From Pseudomonas syringae (lineage in GTDB: Bacteria; Pseudomonadota; Gammaproteobacteria; Pseudomonadales; Pseudomonadaceae), in NCBI RefSeq assembly GCF_021605415.1, contig NZ_WKEQ01000005.1, positions 155,236 to 219,235 on the forward strand: DNA of 64,000 bases, read 5' to 3'. Both the position numbers and the translations under genes were made by a program. Numbering within the stretch: the stretch's first letter is position 1; each line of letters opens with the position of its first letter. A model generated the notes under the pieces. That model saw nothing but the letters and a program-made list of their open reading frames with translations, was not told the DNA's origin and did no database searches. Below, in pieces: positions 19,008 through 28,124 of the stretch.

Positions 19008-19748
19008 ATGTTCGATTACTCCGCTCGCCCCGAATTGCTCAAGGATCGGGTCATTCTGGTCACCGGCGCCGGTCGTGGCATCGGTGCGGCCGCCGCCAAG
19101 ACTTACGCAGCCCACGGCGCCACCGTGCTGTTGCTGGGAAAGACCGAAGCCAATCTGAGTCAGGTCTATGACGAGATCGAAGCGGCCGGGCATCCGCAGC
19201 CGGTAGTGGTTCCGTTCAACCTGGAGACCGCCCTGCCCCATCAATACGATGAGCTGGCGGCGATGATCGAGAACGAATTCGGCCGTCTCGACGGCCTGCT
19301 GCACAACGCCTCGATCATCGGCCCGCGCACGCCGATCGAGCAGTTGTCCGGCGAGAACTTCATGCGCGTCATGCACGTTAACGTCAACGCCATGTTCATG
19401 CTCACCAGCACGTTGCTGCCATTGCTCAAGCTTTCACAGGACGCGTCGGTGGTGTTCACCTCCAGCAGCGTCGGGCGTAAAGGCCGGGCTTACTGGGGCG
19501 CCTATGGTGTTTCCAAGTTCGCCACTGAAGGCTTGATGCAAACCCTGGCCGACGAGGTCGACACCGTCGCGCCGGTACGCGCCAACAGCATCAACCCCGG
19601 CGGCACGCGCACCAGCATGCGCGCGCAGGCTTATCCCGGTGAAAACCCGCTGAATAACCCGACGCCTGAAGAGATCATGCCGGTCTATCTCTATCTGATG
19701 GGCCCCGACAGCACGGGCATCAATGGCCAGGCGTTCAACGCCCAGTAA
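19008..19748 (+). CDS. YciK-family short-chain dehydrogenase
   Basis: The 246-residue SDR has the dinucleotide motif VTGAGRGIGAAAA, the LLHNAS motif, catalytic serine in VFTSSSVGRKG and YGVSK. It resembles YciK, a conserved SDR of unknown substrate in gamma-proteobacteria. It follows mupP by 48 bases on the same strand, and a strong hairpin follows at 19767-19794. The reaction is not known. Confidence 0.88.
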   Translation: MFDYSARPELLKDRVILVTGAGRGIGAAAAKTYAAHGATVLLLGKTEANLSQVYDEIEAAGHPQPVVVPFNLETALPHQYDELAAMIENEFGRLDGLLHNASIIGPRTPIEQLSGENFMRVMHVNVNAMFMLTSTLLPLLKLSQDASVVFTSSSVGRKGRAYWGAYGVSKFATEGLMQTLADEVDTVAPVRANSINPGGTRTSMRAQAYPGENPLNNPTPEEIMPVYLYLMGPDSTGINGQAFNAQ

Positions 19749-19766
19749 TGCCATACGTCGCATTTT

Positions 19767-19794
19767 GTGCCGTGACGGGTTCCCGTCGCGGCAC
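19767..19794. terminator. Strong hairpin after yciK, possible terminator
   Basis: GTGCCGtGACGGG and CCCGTCgCGGCAC form a near-perfect 13-base stem with a 2-base loop, 18 bases after the yciK stop. No U-tract follows, so it may act as a mRNA 3' stabiliser or a factor-dependent stop. Confidence 0.5.
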
Positions 19795-19903
19795 GATATT
19801 GCCGCCTCTACGTTCGCCAAGTCAGTCAAATATCTAGCGCTGCCACTTCAAATATTTTCTCAACTTATTGATTCTCAACGACTTTGAATAAACCTGAACG
19901 GAA

Positions 19904-19919
19904 TGGCACGACTTTCGCT
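19904..19919 (+). promoter_or_regulatory. Sigma-54-like (-24/-12) promoter before the diguanylate cyclase
   Basis: The sequence TGGCACGACTTTCGCT matches the sigma-54 consensus TGGCACG-N4-TTGCW at all but one position. The GG and GC pairs are 10 bases apart, as required. The predicted transcript would begin near 19930. The enhancer-binding protein is not identified. Confidence 0.5.
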
Positions 19920-20111
19920 CTAATTCTGTTCATAACAAGCCGTGAGAAGGCTGTGGCGCGACGCCTGATTGGATAGCTGACTATTCGCCATCAGGCAGAC
20001 TAAACTTGAAACAAATGTCCTACGGGACTGATGGATCAGTACGACGCGCAGCCCTTAGCCGCTCTCACCCAGCCTGTAAGACAGCCTTACTGCCTAGGGG
20101 CTCACGCCATA

Positions 20112-21038
20112 ATGAAATCACCCTCCCAGACCAATGCAATTGACTTCGACAGCGCCAAATTGCAACGCCTGGGCATCGGTCAGCAACCAGCGCGTCTGGA
20201 GCGGCCCGCAAGCCTTGCACAATTGCGCCAGCAGCTGAGTCAACAACTGCAAACCAGCCTTGAACCGCAACGCATCCTTGGTTTGTTTTTCCGCGAGATA
20301 CAGGCGCTTGTGCCGCTGGACGCATTGGTCTATCAACATCAGGGCAGCGACCTGAGGCTGGAGTTCGGCGTTCGCGGTCGTCACTCGGTCAGCTACAGCC
20401 TCAGTCATGACGGCGAACAGTTGGGCGAACTGATATTTCGCCGCAATCAACGCTTTAGCGAGCATGAACAGGGCAACCTGGAGTCATTGCTCTCGGCGTT
20501 GTTGTATCCGATGCGCAATGCCCTGCTCTATCGCGCTGCGACCCAAAGCGCATTACGCGACCCGTTGACCGGTACCGGCAATCGCATTGCCATGGAACAG
20601 ACCCTGCATCGGGAAATCGAAATGGCGCGCCGGCATCTTCAACCGTTGTCGCTGCTGATGCTCGATATTGACCACTTCAAGGATGTCAACGACAGCCATG
20701 GCCACAGCGCGGGCGATGAAGTGCTCAAAGCCGTAGCCGCATCGATCAAAGGCCAGTTGCGCAATGTCGACATGGTGTTTCGTTATGGCGGGGAAGAGTT
20801 TTTGATTTTGCTGTCGAACACCAGTCGGGATGCGGCCGCACTGGTCGGCGAGCGACTGCGCCAGGCGGCGCAAAATCAGGATCATTACGCCGATGGCAAA
20901 TTGATCGAGCTGACCGTGAGTCTCGGATGCTCGACGCTGTTACCCAGTGAGTCCGCGGACAGCTTGCTGCGCCGGGCCGACAGCGCGCTGTACGTGGCCA
21001 AGCGAGAGGGTCGCAACCGCCTGACCATGGCAGGCTGA
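20112..21038 (+). CDS. GGDEF diguanylate cyclase
   Basis: The 308-residue soluble protein has a GAF-like N-terminal sensor region (about 45-140) and a GGDEF domain with the active motif GGEEF at 226-230. An intact RxxD inhibitory site (RNVD) lies at 217-220, five residues upstream. It should make c-di-GMP from two GTP under product inhibition. ATG 20112 is preferred because it gives the length of the Pseudomonas homologue. A sigma-54-like promoter lies upstream, and the gene faces undA-rbdA across a REP doublet. Confidence 0.9.
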   Translation: MKSPSQTNAIDFDSAKLQRLGIGQQPARLERPASLAQLRQQLSQQLQTSLEPQRILGLFFREIQALVPLDALVYQHQGSDLRLEFGVRGRHSVSYSLSHDGEQLGELIFRRNQRFSEHEQGNLESLLSALLYPMRNALLYRAATQSALRDPLTGTGNRIAMEQTLHREIEMARRHLQPLSLLMLDIDHFKDVNDSHGHSAGDEVLKAVAASIKGQLRNVDMVFRYGGEEFLILLSNTSRDAAALVGERLRQAAQNQDHYADGKLIELTVSLGCSTLLPSESADSLLRRADSALYVAKREGRNRLTMAG

Positions 21039-21062
21039 TTTCAGACACTCCACAAACAACTG

Positions 21063-21148
21063 CAGGAGCGAGCCTGCTCGCGAAATCGGTGCATCAGCCA
21101 AAATGTTGTCGGCTGATGCACCCCTTCACGAGCAGGCTCGCTCCCACA
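21063..21148. repeat. REP doublet between the diguanylate cyclase and undA
   Basis: Outer arms (GGAGCGAGCCTGCTCG type) at 21063-21084 and 21126-21147 and inner arms GGTGCATCAGCC / GGCTGATGCACC at 21088-21099 and 21111-21122 form one long hairpin. It separates two convergent genes and may act as a bidirectional stop. Confidence 0.85.
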
Positions 21149-21165
21149 TTTTTTAGTGCATTGGA

Positions 21166-21960
21166 TCAGCTTTCGGCCAGTGCCCGCCGTTCACGTCCGA
21201 CTACGACGCGTTCTGCCATTTCAAGCTGCATACAGCGCTCAAGAAACAGATACATGTAGTCGTAACTCTTGCAGACGGCCTGTCGCAGCTCCTCCTGCAA
21301 TGCCTTCGTCGGGTTCAAACCGGCCAGGGTGCAGATGATTTCCAGCGCTTCCCACGGATGGGCGTCATCGTATTGGGCGTGCATTTTCAGCCATTTCATC
21401 GCCCGCTTGCGATCCTCTTCAGGGAACGCCGCAGCGTACACACCCGTTGAGCAGACCACCGCTGACCACTCCCCCGTCGCACCCTCGATCGCATAGTTGG
21501 TGGCGGCAATGGCGACGATCAGCGAGTCCGACGAACTGGTGTGCCAGCACCAGTGGCTCAGCGCGTGCAGCTCCGGCGGCACTTGCTGTGCCTGAAGATC
21601 TTCGAGGCTGACACCGTGTGCGCGACTCCAATGTACCCAATAATCGGCGTGGTTCAGTTCCACGCGGATATTGCGCATCAACCAGCGTCGCGCCATGTCT
21701 TCGCCGGGATGACGGGCGAATTTTGTTTTGGTGAGGTTCTGCGCCATGTACAACGCAAATTGCTCAACGACGGGCCAGCCACCAATGAGATATTGGCGCA
21801 TGGTTCTGGCGCTGAGCTTGTTATCACGCATGCGCAGATAAAGTTCATGCTCGACAACCCGGCGTTTGCTCTCGCTGCAATCCTTGATCAACTGTTGTGC
21901 CCAGTCGGGATAACTAGCAGCTTCCATGAGTGGCCCGGTTCTAACGAATGTGTCGATCAC
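21166..21960 (-). CDS. undA: 1-undecene synthase UndA (haem-oxygenase-like diiron oxidase)
   Basis: This 264-residue protein is usually labelled a TenA-family regulator. As I remember it, the UndA sequence is nearly identical, including MIDTF-RTGPLMEAASYP and LIGGWPVVEQFALYMAQNL. The metal ligands sit at the UndA positions: Glu101 and His104 (VELNH), Glu159 (YAIEG) and His194, with an adjacent Asp-rich DDAH at 198-201. Phe239, which lines the fatty-acid pocket, is kept. UndA turns lauric acid into the volatile 1-undecene using O2. GTG 21960 has AAAGGAG seven bases upstream. It lies 45 bases after rbdA. Confidence 0.85.
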   Translation of the reverse strand: MIDTFVRTGPLMEAASYPDWAQQLIKDCSESKRRVVEHELYLRMRDNKLSARTMRQYLIGGWPVVEQFALYMAQNLTKTKFARHPGEDMARRWLMRNIRVELNHADYWVHWSRAHGVSLEDLQAQQVPPELHALSHWCWHTSSSDSLIVAIAATNYAIEGATGEWSAVVCSTGVYAAAFPEEDRKRAMKWLKMHAQYDDAHPWEALEIICTLAGLNPTKALQEELRQAVCKSYDYMYLFLERCMQLEMAERVVVGRERRALAES

Positions 21961-22005
21961 TGTTCGGCTCCTTTTGATTTGTGATTGTCTCGACCGGCAA
22001 GAGTT

Positions 22006-24468
22006 TCAACGGAACGTGCCAGGCGCCCTGAACAACAAAGGCTGTGCTCTTGCGGGGCGGCTCTGCAAACTGTCGCATGTAAACAACTGCGGCCGTTCGA
22101 TCACATATCCCTGAGCATAATCAACACCGATTTCGAGCAATGCCTGTTCTATCTGGGTTGTTTCGACAAACTCGGCAATCGTCTGTTTACCCATGACATG
22201 GCCGATGTGATTGATCACTTCGACCATGGCGCGGTTAATCGGGTCGTCCAGCATATCCTTTACGAAACTCCCGTCGATCTTGAGGAAGTCTACAGGTAAA
22301 TGTTTCAAGTAGGCGAATGAAGACATACCGGCGCAAAAGTCATCAAGCGAGAAATAACAGCCTAAGCTTTTGAGTTCATTAATAAATTTTATTGCACTGC
22401 CCAAATTTGAAATCGCACTAGTTTCAGTAATTTCAAAACAAATCATTTCAGGCGGGATTGAATAAGTATCAAACTGTTCACGCAAGAAGTGCAAAAACGC
22501 GTCATCTCCTATAGTAATGCCTGACAGATTAATCGCACACATTGCCAATGAACCGTTGCGCTCTTGTTCTATACATTGCGCAATAACCTTGAATACGTTT
22601 TGCACGACCCAACGATCGAGCGACGGCATTAATCCATAACGTTCGGCGGCCGGAATGAAACTGTCCGGCAGGATCATCCGGCCGGCCTCGTCATGCAGCC
22701 GCAACAGAATTTCGATATGCCCGCCTCGTGCGGCCGCCGCCGGGCCCAACGCGGCGATCTCCTGCGCGTACAAACAAAAGCGGTTTTCCTCCAGCGCCAT
22801 ATGCAAGCGCTGAACCCAGGCCATTTCACCAAAGCGCAGGGACAGCTCGGAGTCGTCGGCGTGATACACCTGAACCCGATTGCGACCCTTTTCCTTGGCC
22901 ATGTAGCACGCCATGTCGGCGGCGCGCAGGGACGCTTCAAGGGTGGTCGGGGTTTGTGCAATGTGTACCAGACCGATACTCACCGTTGTCAGAAACGGCC
23001 GTCCCTTCCACACGAAATGCAGGTTTTGCACAGTGTGGCGCAGGCTTTCGGCAATTTTCTCCGCCGCTTCCGGCGCGCAGTTTTCCAGGAGGATGCCAAA
23101 CTCGTCCCCGCCCAATCGCGCCAGCGTGTCACCCTCGCGCAAACCGGATTGCAACAGCGCGCAGATATGCCGAAGCAGTTCATCCCCCGCAGCATGACCG
23201 CACGTGTCGTTGACCAGCTTGAATTGATCGAGATCGAGGAACATCAGTGCATGCCGCCCCGACTGGCGTGTGAGATTGTGCAGCGCCTGCTCCAGGCGAT
23301 ATTCAAATTCCCGCCGGTTGGCCAGCCCCGTCAAGGCATCGTGGGTGGCCTGCCAGGACAGATTGGCGATGTATTGCCGCTCCTGTGTCATGTCGTGCAG
23401 TACCAGCACCGTGCCGCAGATTTTTTCCGCGTGACGAATCGGCGCACCGACCAGCGTGACTGACACGGTGCTGCCGTCCAGGCGCTGGATAAGCTTGGAG
23501 TGTTCGCTGCCCCCCATCAGGCGTCCGCTGAGAATGTGCTCGATCAGTGTCTGGCCTTCCGCTTGAGCATTGTCGTCGAGCAAATTGAACAGAGCAGCCA
23601 GCGGCAGGCCAGTCGCCTGCTCGGCTTTCCAGTGAGTCAGGGCTTCGGCGGCCGGATTCATGTATTCAATCGCGCCGTTCACATCAGTGGTGATGACCCC
23701 GTCACCGATTGATTGCAAGGTAATGTGCGCCCGATCCTTCTCCAGTTGCAGCGCCTCGGCGAATGCATGCCGCTGCTTGAGCAACTTGTGCGTGCGCAAC
23801 AACGCCAGTGCGATCAGCCCGAGGGCCGTCGCCAGGTTAGTGAACAGCAGCAAACGCATGATCATCCGCGAGCCTTCGCCCAAGGCATCGCTGAAGGCTC
23901 TGGCGGCGGGCGTCACGGCGTCATTGATGGAAAAAATACGCCTTTTCCAATCCTGGATATCCGCAGGGGATGCGACATTGGCCTCGATACGCTCATGCAT
24001 CTCCTGGGCGACGTCGTCCAGCTGCACCAGGTAGGCGTCACCCACTGTCCAGCGATCGATGGCGGTTTCGAGGTAACTGAAATGGCGGAAATTGAGGTAA
24101 AGCCAGATCAGGCTGGAAACGTCGTCCGGATGATTGCCACCCTGCAGAATCCCTTCACGGGCGGCTTGCAGATCCGGCGGCTCGCGATCAAGCGCCAGAC
24201 GCAATTGATGGCTGCCCTGGGGAACGGCAATCGCCGCTTTGAATTTGAGAAAAATGGCCTCGTCGCGGCTGTCGGCGTACAAATTGAGGTAGTAGATGGC
24301 GTCTTTCTGGCCCTTGGACCACAAGCTCTCGCCAGCGACATAACCGCGAACAGCCGACAGGACATACAGGCTGACACCACCTAACAGCGCTTGGAACAAC
24401 ACGACGGCGATGAATGGCCAAACGATGCCTAACAGCCGTGGCGTTCCGAGAGTCCGCATTTGATTCAT
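22006..24468 (-). CDS. rbdA: Membrane PAS-GGDEF-EAL protein, RbdA homologue
   Basis: The 820-residue protein has a membrane helix at about 13-38, a periplasmic helical domain and a second helix near 205-225. A PAS domain follows (about 250-350), then GGDEF with an intact motif at 453-457 and RxxD (REGD) five residues before it. The C-terminal EAL domain has EIL in place of EAL at 586-588, keeping the metal glutamate. RbdA of P. aeruginosa is a c-di-GMP phosphodiesterase that promotes biofilm dispersal, activated by GTP at its GGDEF domain. The neighbours ABC transporter, DsbA-like, trhO, bolA and fumC match its context there. ATG 24468 has AAGGA five bases upstream. Confidence 0.85.
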   Translation of the reverse strand: MNQMRTLGTPRLLGIVWPFIAVVLFQALLGGVSLYVLSAVRGYVAGESLWSKGQKDAIYYLNLYADSRDEAIFLKFKAAIAVPQGSHQLRLALDREPPDLQAAREGILQGGNHPDDVSSLIWLYLNFRHFSYLETAIDRWTVGDAYLVQLDDVAQEMHERIEANVASPADIQDWKRRIFSINDAVTPAARAFSDALGEGSRMIMRLLLFTNLATALGLIALALLRTHKLLKQRHAFAEALQLEKDRAHITLQSIGDGVITTDVNGAIEYMNPAAEALTHWKAEQATGLPLAALFNLLDDNAQAEGQTLIEHILSGRLMGGSEHSKLIQRLDGSTVSVTLVGAPIRHAEKICGTVLVLHDMTQERQYIANLSWQATHDALTGLANRREFEYRLEQALHNLTRQSGRHALMFLDLDQFKLVNDTCGHAAGDELLRHICALLQSGLREGDTLARLGGDEFGILLENCAPEAAEKIAESLRHTVQNLHFVWKGRPFLTTVSIGLVHIAQTPTTLEASLRAADMACYMAKEKGRNRVQVYHADDSELSLRFGEMAWVQRLHMALEENRFCLYAQEIAALGPAAAARGGHIEILLRLHDEAGRMILPDSFIPAAERYGLMPSLDRWVVQNVFKVIAQCIEQERNGSLAMCAINLSGITIGDDAFLHFLREQFDTYSIPPEMICFEITETSAISNLGSAIKFINELKSLGCYFSLDDFCAGMSSFAYLKHLPVDFLKIDGSFVKDMLDDPINRAMVEVINHIGHVMGKQTIAEFVETTQIEQALLEIGVDYAQGYVIERPQLFTCDSLQSRPARAQPLLFRAPGTFR

Positions 24469-24562
24469 GGAATTCCTTGAAGGCACTGCCTGATCATCCT
24501 TTCCGATCAGACCAACCCCCCAAGACTAGGAGGCGTTCCCCCATCAAGCAAGCGACGATCAC

Positions 24563-26389
24563 TTACAAACGCTGCAAATGCCCATAAAGTTTGGCGTACA
24601 GGCCACCTTCGGCAATCAATTGCTGATGATCGCCATCCTCGGCGACCTGCCCGCCATCGAAAACCAGCACGCGATCGGCTTGTTTCACGGCGGACAGCCG
24701 ATGGGCAATGATCAGCGTGGTGCGGCCATTAAGGAACCGCGCCATCGCCTGATGCAGGTTGTATTCAGTGGCGGCATCCAGTGCCGACGTGGCCTCGTCG
24801 AGGATCACCACTTTCGGCTCGGCAAGGATCATCCGCGCAATTGCCAGGCGTTGGCGCTGACCACCCGACAAACGCACGCCGGAGCGTCCGACGACACTGT
24901 CCAGTCCGTCAGGCAGTCCGCGAATGGTCGCTTCGAGCTGGGCGATTTCCAGCGCCTGCCAGCAGGCTTCATCGCTACGCGTGCGGCCCATGGTCAGATT
25001 GGCCCGCACGGTATCGTTGAACAGCGCCGGATGCTGTAGCACCACGGCGACGTTCTCACGCACGGTTTCCAGGCCGATTTCCTGCTGGGTCGATCCGCCG
25101 AAGCGAATGGTGCCGGCCAACGGCGTGTACAAACCCAGTAGCAACTGCACCAAGGTACTTTTGCCACCGCCGCTGGCGCCAACGATCGCCACCTTCTCGC
25201 CCGGGGCGATGGACAGATCCATCTTGTCCAGCACCAACTCGTCGCCATAGCCGAAACTCAAGCCCTGAATCTGTATGCCCACGGTTTCGCGCCCCTTGAA
25301 CGGATCGACACCGCCTGGATATAGCGGCTCGTCGGCGCGGGCCAGCAGCTCGTTGATTCGCGACAGCGCACCGCCGGCGGCGTAATAGGCATATTGCAGA
25401 TTCAGCAACTGCTCGACCGGGCCGATCATGAACCACAGGTAACTGAACACTGCGAGCATCTGGCCGATCGACAGGTCGGAAAACAGCACCGTAAGCATCG
25501 CCGCCGCCCGGAAAATGTCGATGCCAAACTGGAACAGCAAGCCGCTGGCCCGGTTGGACGCATCGGTCTTCCACTGAGAATTGACGGCGTAGTTGCGAAC
25601 TTCTTGCGCGCGCAACCCGAGCCGCCCGAGAAAAAAGCCCTGACGATTGCCGGCACGCACTTCCTGAATCGCATCAAGGGTTTCGCTCAACGCCTGGGTA
25701 AACCGAGAGGTGCTGTCGTTCTCCAGTTTTTTCAGGTGCTTGACCCGCTTGCCCAACTGCACCGTGGCGTAGATCACCAGCGGGTTGAACAGCATGATCA
25801 GCAGCGCCAGTTTCCAGTGCATCCACATCAGAATGCTCGCGGTGCCGACCAGGGTCAGCATCGCCACGAGAAAACGACTGAGGGTTTCGCCAACGAATTT
25901 GTCGAGGGTGTCGAGATCGGTGACCAGGTGCGTGGTCACGGTGCCGCTGCCCAGACTTTCGTATTCGCCGAGGGAGATGCGCTTGAGCCGTTCGATCAAC
26001 CGTATGCGAATGCGATAGACGATGTCCTTGGCCAACCGGGCAAACAGCCGCGCCTGCAATACGCCAAAACACAGGGCGCAGCAACGCAGGGTCAAGGTCA
26101 CCAGCAGCATCAGGCCGATGTAACCGGCGGCTTGCTGCCACATTGAAGGCAACGCATGGTTCATGACTTTCAGCGCGGCATCGCCATGGCCGAGCAGGAC
26201 TTCGTCCACCAGCAGCGGCAGCAGCAACGGGATCGGCACGCTGCATAACGTCGCCAGTACGGCGACGCCATTGGCGATCCACAGGGATTTTTTATGATGA
26301 AGGGCCAGGCGGCGGACTTCCGCCCAGCTCAGCCGGTCGACACGCTTTACCGCTGGCGTGTCATCGGGCAGGTCAGGCACAGGCGGCAC
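24563..26389 (-). CDS. ABC exporter, fused permease and ATPase (MsbA-like)
   Basis: The 608-residue half-transporter has six membrane helices in residues 30-320 and a nucleotide-binding domain with Walker A GASGGGKST, signature LSGGQRQR, Walker B VVILDEATSALD and the H-loop IIAHRLS. It should act as a homodimer exporting a hydrophobic compound or lipid; the substrate is unknown. The frame opens with GTG at 26389 and overlaps the DsbA-like gene by 17 bases; a second in-frame GTG three codons later is possible. It precedes rbdA by 94 bases on the same strand. Confidence 0.9.
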   Translation of the reverse strand: MPPVPDLPDDTPAVKRVDRLSWAEVRRLALHHKKSLWIANGVAVLATLCSVPIPLLLPLLVDEVLLGHGDAALKVMNHALPSMWQQAAGYIGLMLLVTLTLRCCALCFGVLQARLFARLAKDIVYRIRIRLIERLKRISLGEYESLGSGTVTTHLVTDLDTLDKFVGETLSRFLVAMLTLVGTASILMWMHWKLALLIMLFNPLVIYATVQLGKRVKHLKKLENDSTSRFTQALSETLDAIQEVRAGNRQGFFLGRLGLRAQEVRNYAVNSQWKTDASNRASGLLFQFGIDIFRAAAMLTVLFSDLSIGQMLAVFSYLWFMIGPVEQLLNLQYAYYAAGGALSRINELLARADEPLYPGGVDPFKGRETVGIQIQGLSFGYGDELVLDKMDLSIAPGEKVAIVGASGGGKSTLVQLLLGLYTPLAGTIRFGGSTQQEIGLETVRENVAVVLQHPALFNDTVRANLTMGRTRSDEACWQALEIAQLEATIRGLPDGLDSVVGRSGVRLSGGQRQRLAIARMILAEPKVVILDEATSALDAATEYNLHQAMARFLNGRTTLIIAHRLSAVKQADRVLVFDGGQVAEDGDHQQLIAEGGLYAKLYGHLQRL

Positions 26390-27008
26390 GCTCCAGCCAG
26401 CGACCGAGTAACGGTGACAGCTCGCTGAGCGGTTGATAGCCGTTGGTCAGCAACGCCAACTGACCATTGCGTTCGGCCAGCAAGGTCGGAAATCCGGCGA
26501 TGCCCAGATCCTGCACCCAGGTGAAATCGGCCTCGGTAGCGACATGCTGTTCGGCACGATCGAACAACTCGGCGAACTCGATGCGCGGCACGCCGGCCTG
26601 TTCCGCCAGCTCGACCAACACGCTGGCCTGAGTGACGTCGCGGCCCTCGACGTAAAACGCGTGTTGAATCAGGCCCAGCAGTTTCCATGCGCAATCCGGC
26701 GCCAGGCTGCGCGCCGTTACTAACGCGCGACAGGCAGGTTCGGTGTCGTAGACGAAACCGTCCGGCAGCGCGCCTTCAAGCTTGAACGGCTGACCGGTGG
26801 CCTCGGTGACCGCTTGCCAGTGTTCAAGGATGTAGCGTCGGGTGGTCGGTTCAAGTGCCGAGCCGCTGCCGGTGCGCAAGCCGCCAACCACCAGGTGCAG
26901 CTCGACCCCGGCGGCCTGCGCCTGCTCAACCAATGCATTGGCGACCGGGGCGAATCCCCAGCACCAGGAACACATCGGATCCATTACATAGAGCAGGCGC
27001 GCAGACAT
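26373..27008 (-). CDS. DsbA-family thioredoxin-fold oxidoreductase, cytoplasmic (FrnE-like)
   Basis: The 211-residue protein opens with LLYVMDPMCSWCWGF, a CxxC active site (CSWC) right after the first strand, and ends with GFPTLLAERNGQL, the cis-proline region of the fold. No signal peptide is seen, so it acts in the cytoplasm. It lies three bases after trhO and overlaps the ABC gene. Such proteins are 2-hydroxychromene isomerase/DsbA-like; the substrate is unknown. Confidence 0.88.
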   Translation of the reverse strand: MSARLLYVMDPMCSWCWGFAPVANALVEQAQAAGVELHLVVGGLRTGSGSALEPTTRRYILEHWQAVTEATGQPFKLEGALPDGFVYDTEPACRALVTARSLAPDCAWKLLGLIQHAFYVEGRDVTQASVLVELAEQAGVPRIEFAELFDRAEQHVATEADFTWVQDLGIAGFPTLLAERNGQLALLTNGYQPLSELSPLLGRWLERAACA

Positions 27009-27011
27009 GAT

Positions 27012-27953
27012 TCAGGCCTCGGTGGATGCTTGCTTATAGTTGTAGCCGATCGGGTGAGGCATGTTGCGGGCCTTGGCCAGTTCGATCTGCTTTTGGCGAT
27101 CGATGGCGCTGCGGCGGGTCTTCTCGCTCAGCGTGTCCCAGCAGTGCGGGCAACTGACGCCGGGGACGTAGTGTTCGCTGGTACGATCTTCAACGCTGAC
27201 CGGCGTGCGGCAGGCATGACATTGATCGTAGTCGCCTTCGCTGAGGTCATGACGCACGGTCACGCGGTTGTCGAACACAAAGCAGTCACCCTGCCATTTG
27301 GTCTCCTCCTGCGGCACCTCTTCGAGGTACTTCAGGATTCCGCCCTTGAGGTGGTAAACCTCTTCGTAGCCCTCGGTGAGCATGTAGCTCGACGCCTTCT
27401 CGCAGCGGATGCCGCCGGTGCAGAACATCGCGACCTTCTTGTGCACGGCCGGGTTGAAATGGGCTTTTATATAGTCTGGGAATTCGCGAAAACTGGTGGT
27501 TTTCGGATCAATGGCGCCTTCGAAGGTGCCGATCGACACTTCGTAGTCGTTACGGGTGTCGATCAACAGCACTTCAGGATCGCTGATCAGCGCATTCCAG
27601 TCCTTCGGATCGACATAGGTGCCGACCTTCTTGTTCGGGTCGACGCCTTCGACACCCAAGGTGACGATCTCTTTCTTCAGCTTGACCTTGGTGCGGTAGA
27701 ACGGCTGGTCGTCGCAGTACGATTCCTTGTGATCGATATCGTCCATGCGCGGGTCGTTCTTGAGCCAGGCGAGCAGCCCGTCAATGCCTTCGCGGCTGCC
27801 GGAGACCGTGCCGTTGATGCCTTCTTCGGCGATCAGCAGGGTGCCTTTGATACCGTTGTCGAGCATCGCCTGCAGCAAGGGTTCGCGCAGGTCTACGTAA
27901 TCTTCGAGGGTGACGAACTTATACAGTGCCGCCACGACAATCTGTTGTGTCAT
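27012..27953 (-). CDS. trhO: tRNA uridine-34 hydroxylase (rhodanese-like TrhO/YceA)
   Basis: The 313-residue protein has an N-terminal ferredoxin-like domain ([19 protein letters not shown]) and a rhodanese domain with the catalytic cysteine in [15 protein letters not shown]-terminal zinc-type segment shows CHACRTPV and GVSCPHCWD. TrhO makes 5-hydroxyuridine at the tRNA wobble base using O2. The three-gene run trhO, dsbA-like, ABC transporter looks like one operon. Confidence 0.93.
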   Translation of the reverse strand: MTQQIVVAALYKFVTLEDYVDLREPLLQAMLDNGIKGTLLIAEEGINGTVSGSREGIDGLLAWLKNDPRMDDIDHKESYCDDQPFYRTKVKLKKEIVTLGVEGVDPNKKVGTYVDPKDWNALISDPEVLLIDTRNDYEVSIGTFEGAIDPKTTSFREFPDYIKAHFNPAVHKKVAMFCTGGIRCEKASSYMLTEGYEEVYHLKGGILKYLEEVPQEETKWQGDCFVFDNRVTVRHDLSEGDYDQCHACRTPVSVEDRTSEHYVPGVSCPHCWDTLSEKTRRSAIDRQKQIELAKARNMPHPIGYNYKQASTEA

Positions 27954-27999
27954 GGGTGATTCTCCAGGTGGCTACCCTCGCAAAGGGTGAACCGGATAC

Positions 28000-28030
28000 G
28001 AAAAAAAACGCGCCGGGTGAGCGGCGCGTT
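28000..28030 (-). terminator. Intrinsic terminator after bolA
   Basis: AACGCGCCG and CGGCGCGTT are perfect 9-base arms with a 6-base loop. On the minus strand the stem is followed by eight T, the textbook form. It ends the DUF2059-bolA transcript before trhO. Confidence 0.9.
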
Positions 28031-28042
28031 GCGGAGTCTAAC

Positions 28043-28122
28043 AAAAAGCAGCTTTGAGCGGCGAGCTTGAAGCGGCAAGCTGATGCGCCGCGTTCCAATC
28101 TTGCCGCTTGCCGCTGGCAGCT
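28043..28122. repeat. Imperfect palindromic repeat rich in GCGGCAAGC
   Basis: The outer arms AAAAAGC and GCTTTTT and inner units GCGGCAAGC / GCTTGCCGC face each other, giving an imperfect 80-base hairpin between bolA and its terminator. It looks like a dispersed repeat of another family than the REP units. Confidence 0.6.
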
Positions 28123-28124
28123 TT

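Larger units (their letters stand above)
19749..20111. other. Intergenic region with hairpin, sigma-54-like promoter and structured leader
   Basis: These 363 bases hold the yciK hairpin, a -24/-12 element at 19904-19919, and a leader of about 180 bases before the diguanylate cyclase. The leader includes a hairpin with arms GCCTGAT (19963-19969) and ATCAGGC (19990-19996). An in-frame ATG at 20031 would lengthen the cyclase by 27 residues. Confidence 0.5.

Noticed and set aside
19930..20111. A c-di-GMP riboswitch in the diguanylate cyclase leader
   Set aside because: The leader folds, but I do not see the conserved core sequences of the known c-di-GMP riboswitch classes.
21166..21960. Reading this gene as a thiaminase or transcription factor of the TenA family
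   Set aside because: The metal-binding residues and pocket positions match UndA, and the protein has no DNA-binding domain.
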